Shown in pieces: positions 14,093 to 17,141 of a stretch of 17,141 nt of DNA. Origin of the DNA: Bdellovibrionales bacterium (GTDB lineage: Bacteria > Bdellovibrionota > Bdellovibrionia > Bdellovibrionales > UBA1609); assembly GCA_028279085.1 (NCBI GenBank), contig JANQSX010000007.1:1-17141 (forward strand). The letters run 5' to 3'. Within the stretch, counting starts at the first letter, position 1, and each line of letters begins with the position of its first letter. The notes beneath the pieces were generated by a model, which saw only the letters and a program-made list of their open reading frames with translations, did not search any database and was not told the origin of the DNA. A program made the translations under genes and the position numbers.

Positions 14093-16558
14093 TTACTTGT
14101 AATCAAAACTTTGTATTTCTGCTAACTGTCTTCTAAACTCTTTTAAGTCCGTAGCGGGAAGCTGACAAGCTCCTTCTTCACATATATAAGCGGTGGTTTT
14201 TTTATTCATAGCTTTTTTTCTGCTAATAGGTTTTAAAAGTTTTTGATGTTTCTCTACTTGTGAATTATGAACGACAGTTAAAACTTTATTAGGTAAGTAC
14301 CAACTCTTTAACTCGTTAAAAAAAGAATTGGATTCTAATTGAGCATCATCCGGTAAAACTAATACGATTTCATTTGCACGACTGCGATAGTAATCCAAAG
14401 CCAATAAAGCTTCTGAAAAGGAAAAAGGATTATCCTTTAATGTTTTACCAAAAGCTCTGAAAGCTTTTTCGGCTCTCAGTTTATACTGATTATTCCCGGT
14501 CAACTCTTTTAGGCGTAATAAGTTCATAATGGCTATTGAGTTACCGGAAGGCTCCGCTCCATCATATAAAGGTTTCTCCCTTACTAATAAAGATTCATAA
14601 TCCTGGCCGGTCATAAAAAAGCCGCCTTTGTCTTTATCTTCAAAATCTTTTTCCAATATTTGATCCAACTCTATGGATTTGTTCAACCAGTCTATATTCC
14701 CTGTCCATTCAAACAAATCCAGTAAAGCGGATGTGAAAAAAGCATAATCATCCAAATAAGCGGGAATATAAGCTTCTCCATCTTTCCAACTTCGGTAAAG
14801 TCGGCCCTTTTTGTACATATTATTTAAAACAAAACGAGCTGATTTTTCCGCTTGTGATAAATATTTTTTTTCATTCAAAACGAAATAACCATAAACAAAA
14901 GCGGAAATCATTAAGCCGTTCCAGCCGGAAAGAATTTTTTCATCTCTAAGAGGTAAAGGTCGGCGTTCGCGAGTTTGGTAAAGGGTGTTGCGAGCTTCAT
15001 CTAAAATCTTTTTTGCCTGTGAAAGTTCTAATTTTAACTCTTTTGCTACTTCAGATAATTTTTTTGAAATGTAAAAAATATTTCTTCCTTCAAAGTTACC
15101 ATTAGAAGTGACACCGTAATATTTTTTCACCAGTTCGGCTTGTTGTTTATTTAAAGCTTGATCAACTTCTTCCGGTGTCCATGTGAAATAAAACCCTTCT
15201 TCTTTTTTATGTGTGTTCTTATTCTCTGGGTTCCGGCTTTCGCCGGAATGACGATCTTCTTGGGAAGGGCGATCATCCTCATATACTAAACTGTCTGCAT
15301 CTGTGGCTGAATAGAAACCACCTTCTTTGGATTGCATGTCTCTCATAATGTAATCCAAAATACCTGTAGCTGTTTCTTTGTAACTTTCCAGGGTGCTTTG
15401 TTGGGCAGTTATGGGTTGCTGTTCAACAGAATTTTTAGGCTGTGAGGGAAACAAGCTCTTTTGACTGAAAAGTTGATAAGCTTCCAAGTAACTGAGGGCC
15501 AATAAAGCCTGATCATAAAGCATTTTTTCAAAATGGGGTACGAGCCATTTTTCATCTGTGGAGTAACGGTGAAACCCGCCACCCACTTGATCATGCATTC
15601 CTCCTTTTGACATCTCATCTAAAGAAAGTTTCGCCATTTGTAAAACATCCCCCTTTTTTGTTTTTAAGTAAGATCTCAGTAGAACACGAATGGGAAAAGA
15701 ACTGGGAAACTTAGGTGCGCCTCTAGCACCTCCATACACTGGATCCCATCTGCTCTTTATCTGTGAGTATAAAAGTGGGAAAATATCTTTATCAGAAATA
15801 GCTTCAGTGGAAGTCAAAGAAGGGGAGAGGCTTTTTTGTAAAATATTTTGAATATCCGCACTAGCTCGTTTTATGTGCTCTTTTCTTTCTTCATAAGCTT
15901 TTTTCAATTCTTTTAATATGGATAAAAAACCGGTAGAAGAACCTCTGTCTCCTGTTCTGGGAGGAAAGTAAGTACCTCCATAGAAAACCTGTTTATCAGG
16001 TGTCAGCCATACTGTCATAGGCCATCCTCCACGGCCTGTTATAATTTGTACAGCATTCATGTAAACAGAATCAATATCCGGTCTTTCCTCTCGATCCACC
16101 TTAATAGCAATGTAATTTTCATTTATATATTTGGCTATTTCCAAATCTTCAAAAGATTCTTCTTCCATGACATGACACCAATGGCAGGTGGAGTATCCGA
16201 CACTCAGTAACACCGGTTTGTTTTCTTTTCGGGCTGACTGAAAAGCCTCTTCTCCCCAAGGGTACCAATTAACAGGGTTATGAGCGTGCTGTAAAAGGTA
16301 GGGACTTTTTTCCAAAAACAGTCTGTTTGTGAATAAAGCTTCTCCTTTTGGAGTTAAATGACGGGTGCGAGGGCGATAAGAACTTCCTTTCTTTTTCTTC
16401 ATTTTTTTAAAACTTTCCAGAAGTGAAGAATCCATATCATAGATACCAGGTAATAACTCTGTTGGTTTCATTTTGTCCTTTCCTAAAAAAAGATATAAAA
16501 AAGCTAATACTACCGTAAATGTACTGAGGATAAAAATCCGCCATTTAAGTTGTACCAT
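14093..16558 (-). CDS. DUF255 / YyaL-type thioredoxin-domain protein
   Basis: This 821-residue protein belongs to the DUF255 (YyaL, SPATA20-like) family. The thioredoxin-like domain is at about 77-240, with KSPYLLQHAHNPVNWYPWG (84-102), the redox motif CHWC (C125, C128), VDREERPDID (154-163) and GGWPMTVWLTPD (177-188). The rest matches the alpha/alpha-barrel, glycosidase-like C-terminal part (GGGFHRYSTDEKWLVPHFEKMLYDQ region, 326-350; ILSGWNGLMISAF about 545-557). The family's reaction is not settled. Two starts compete: M1 gives a membrane anchor (RIFILSTFTVVLAFLYLFL) but a poor ribosome site; M30 (16471) has AGGAAAGGA just upstream and would be cytoplasmic. A foreign-looking insert at about residues 426-452 contains RHSGESRNPE, the translation of a palindromic repeat. 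Confidence 0.9.
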   Translation of the reverse strand: MVQLKWRIFILSTFTVVLAFLYLFLGKDKMKPTELLPGIYDMDSSLLESFKKMKKKKGSSYRPRTRHLTPKGEALFTNRLFLEKSPYLLQHAHNPVNWYPWGEEAFQSARKENKPVLLSVGYSTCHWCHVMEEESFEDLEIAKYINENYIAIKVDREERPDIDSVYMNAVQIITGRGGWPMTVWLTPDKQVFYGGTYFPPRTGDRGSSTGFLSILKELKKAYEERKEHIKRASADIQNILQKSLSPSLTSTEAISDKDIFPLLYSQIKSRWDPVYGGARGAPKFPSSFPIRVLLRSYLKTKKGDVLQMAKLSLDEMSKGGMHDQVGGGFHRYSTDEKWLVPHFEKMLYDQALLALSYLEAYQLFSQKSLFPSQPKNSVEQQPITAQQSTLESYKETATGILDYIMRDMQSKEGGFYSATDADSLVYEDDRPSQEDRHSGESRNPENKNTHKKEEGFYFTWTPEEVDQALNKQQAELVKKYYGVTSNGNFEGRNIFYISKKLSEVAKELKLELSQAKKILDEARNTLYQTRERRPLPLRDEKILSGWNGLMISAFVYGYFVLNEKKYLSQAEKSARFVLNNMYKKGRLYRSWKDGEAYIPAYLDDYAFFTSALLDLFEWTGNIDWLNKSIELDQILEKDFEDKDKGGFFMTGQDYESLLVREKPLYDGAEPSGNSIAIMNLLRLKELTGNNQYKLRAEKAFRAFGKTLKDNPFSFSEALLALDYYRSRANEIVLVLPDDAQLESNSFFNELKSWYLPNKVLTVVHNSQVEKHQKLLKPISRKKAMNKKTTAYICEEGACQLPATDLKEFRRQLAEIQSFDYK
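15226..15253 (-). repeat. Dispersed palindromic repeat inside the DUF255 gene
   Basis: TTCCGGC-TTTC-GCCGGAA (15231-15248) is a perfect 7-bp stem with a four-base loop, flanked by the bases (CTGGG before, TGACG after) typical of the widely dispersed proteobacterial element whose core reads CATTCCGGCGAAAGCCGGAA. On the coding strand it encodes RHSGESRNPE, a known hallmark of this element inside proteins. Its G+C is clearly higher than the surrounding gene. No second copy was found in the window. Confidence 0.8.
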
Positions 16559-16635
16559 TACCAGAATTTAGCACATAAAATGAGTGGTGAATAATTAAAG
16601 GCTGACTCTCATCCGGTTTTTTAGGAAAAAGGTTA

Positions 16636-16663
16636 TTGACCAGGCAGGATTTTTTATTATACT
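16636..16663 (+). promoter_or_regulatory. rRNA operon promoter
   Basis: TTGACC (16636-16641) and TATACT (16658-16663) are 16 bases apart, with an A/T-rich tract (TTTTTTAGGAAAAA) upstream that could act as an UP element. Transcription would start near 16670, about 165 bases before the mature 16S. Confidence 0.65.
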
Positions 16664-16670
16664 GGGCTTT

Positions 16671-16683
16671 CGCTCTTTGAAAA
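16671..16683 (+). promoter_or_regulatory. boxA-like antitermination site in the rRNA leader
   Basis: CGCTCTTTGAAAA closely resembles the bacterial boxA element (CGCTCTTTAACA in E. coli), which recruits the Nus factors for rRNA antitermination. It lies just after the predicted start of transcription, in the expected leader position. An imperfect hairpin, TAAGTC/GGCTTA, follows at 16697-16718. Confidence 0.6.
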
Positions 16684-16836
16684 ATGAATAGTCAGTTAAG
16701 TCTTGTTTCGGGGGCTTAGAGGAAATTTGTATTTCCAATAAGTTTCTGAAATATTATATATACTTGTCAGTTTTTATTTGAATTGATGAGACCTTTTTAT
16801 TTTTAAGAGTCAAAAATTGATTTTCCATTTTTGATT

Positions 16837-17141
16837 TAAGTGGAGAGTTTGATTCTGGCTCAGGACGAACGCTGGCGGCGTGCTTAATACATGCAAGTCG
16901 AACGAGAAAGTTTCTTCGGAAATGATTAAAGTGGCGCACGGGTGAGTAACGCGTGGATAATCTGCCCTCAGGTGGGGAATATCCAGTCGAAAGATTGGTT
17001 AATACCGCATAATATCCCTATGTCTGCGGACAAAGGGATCAAAGATTTATCGCCTAAGGATGAGTCCGCGTCCGATTAGCCTGTTGGTGGGGTAATGGCC
17101 CACCAAAGCTATGATCGGTAGCTGGTCTGAGAGGATGATCA
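16837..17141 (+). rRNA. rrs: 16S ribosomal RNA (5' ~305 bases)
   Basis: The universal 5' motif AGAGTTTGATTCTGGCTCAG (16844-16863) is followed by ACGAACGCTGGCGGCGTGC, ATGCAAGTCGAACG, CACGGGTGAGTAACGCG, AATACCGCAT and GAGAGGATGATCA, all standard small-subunit rRNA segments in order. The gene runs off the right edge at about one fifth of its length. The exact 5' end is estimated from E. coli spacing (position 8 is the A of AGAG). One base differs from the common 27F primer site (GATTCTGG instead of GATCMTGG). Variable region 1 is short. The text looks deltaproteobacterial or Bdellovibrionota-like, but this is an impression. Confidence 0.95.

Noticed and set aside
16736..16764. Second rRNA promoter using TATACT at 16759
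   Set aside because: A good -10 but no acceptable -35 at 16-18 bases upstream.
16754..16939. Minus-strand open frame crossing the start of 16S rRNA
   Set aside because: It overlaps conserved rRNA sequence and has no protein-like features.

Overview
The window comes from an AT-rich (roughly one third G+C by eye) Gram-negative-type bacterium. It ends inside a 16S rRNA gene whose first ~305 bases carry standard bacterial motifs. The 16S text, the lipoprotein, the many signal peptides and the bacterial sigma-70-like promoters look compatible with a deltaproteobacterial or Bdellovibrionota-like lineage. That placement is a low-confidence impression; a 16S search would settle it.

Layout. 1-1304 (minus): pgsA, a phospholipid synthesis gene, followed by a DUF2071/YqjF-like gene cut by the left edge. 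1555-3780 (plus): a long exported coiled-coil protein of unknown role. 3881-4533 (minus): an exported, ankyrin-like protein whose reading frame is broken in two. 4719-6305 (plus): two integral membrane proteins, the second DUF805-like, behind an unusual repeat-bearing promoter. 6349-6666 (minus): a small Cys-rich lipoprotein. 6850-7407 (plus): a secreted protein with 42-bp coding repeats and a strong promoter. 7466-10069 (minus): an exported alpha/beta hydrolase with a complete catalytic triad and a long helical C-terminal half; its start region is tandemly duplicated. 10413-11333 (plus): an exported Cys-rich protein with a possible Cys/His hydrolase site. 11496-11870 (plus): a DoxX-like membrane protein. 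11891-12286 (minus): a second DUF805 protein. 12346-12422 (minus): tRNA-Val(GAC). 12556-13980 (minus): an exported protein of unknown function with an HDLDH motif. 14093-16558 (minus): a DUF255/YyaL-type thioredoxin-domain protein interrupted in frame by a palindromic repeat that encodes RHSGESRNPE. 16636-17141 (plus): rRNA promoter, boxA-like site and the 5' part of 16S rRNA.

How it fits together. Housekeeping genes (pgsA, tRNA-Val, 16S) are scattered among many envelope and exported proteins that I cannot assign to a pathway. Most genes look singly transcribed; only pgsA/DUF2071 and 4719/5643 look like short operons. Three minus-strand exported proteins share a CxxxF signature just after the signal peptide, the only hint of a common family or sorting feature. 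I see no CRISPR array, transposase, integrase, phage or toxin-antitoxin module, and no clearly recognisable new multi-gene system. The most unusual items are local: the repeat inserted in the DUF255 gene, the duplicated start region, the split ankyrin-like gene, and the repeat-rich promoter at 4634-4736.
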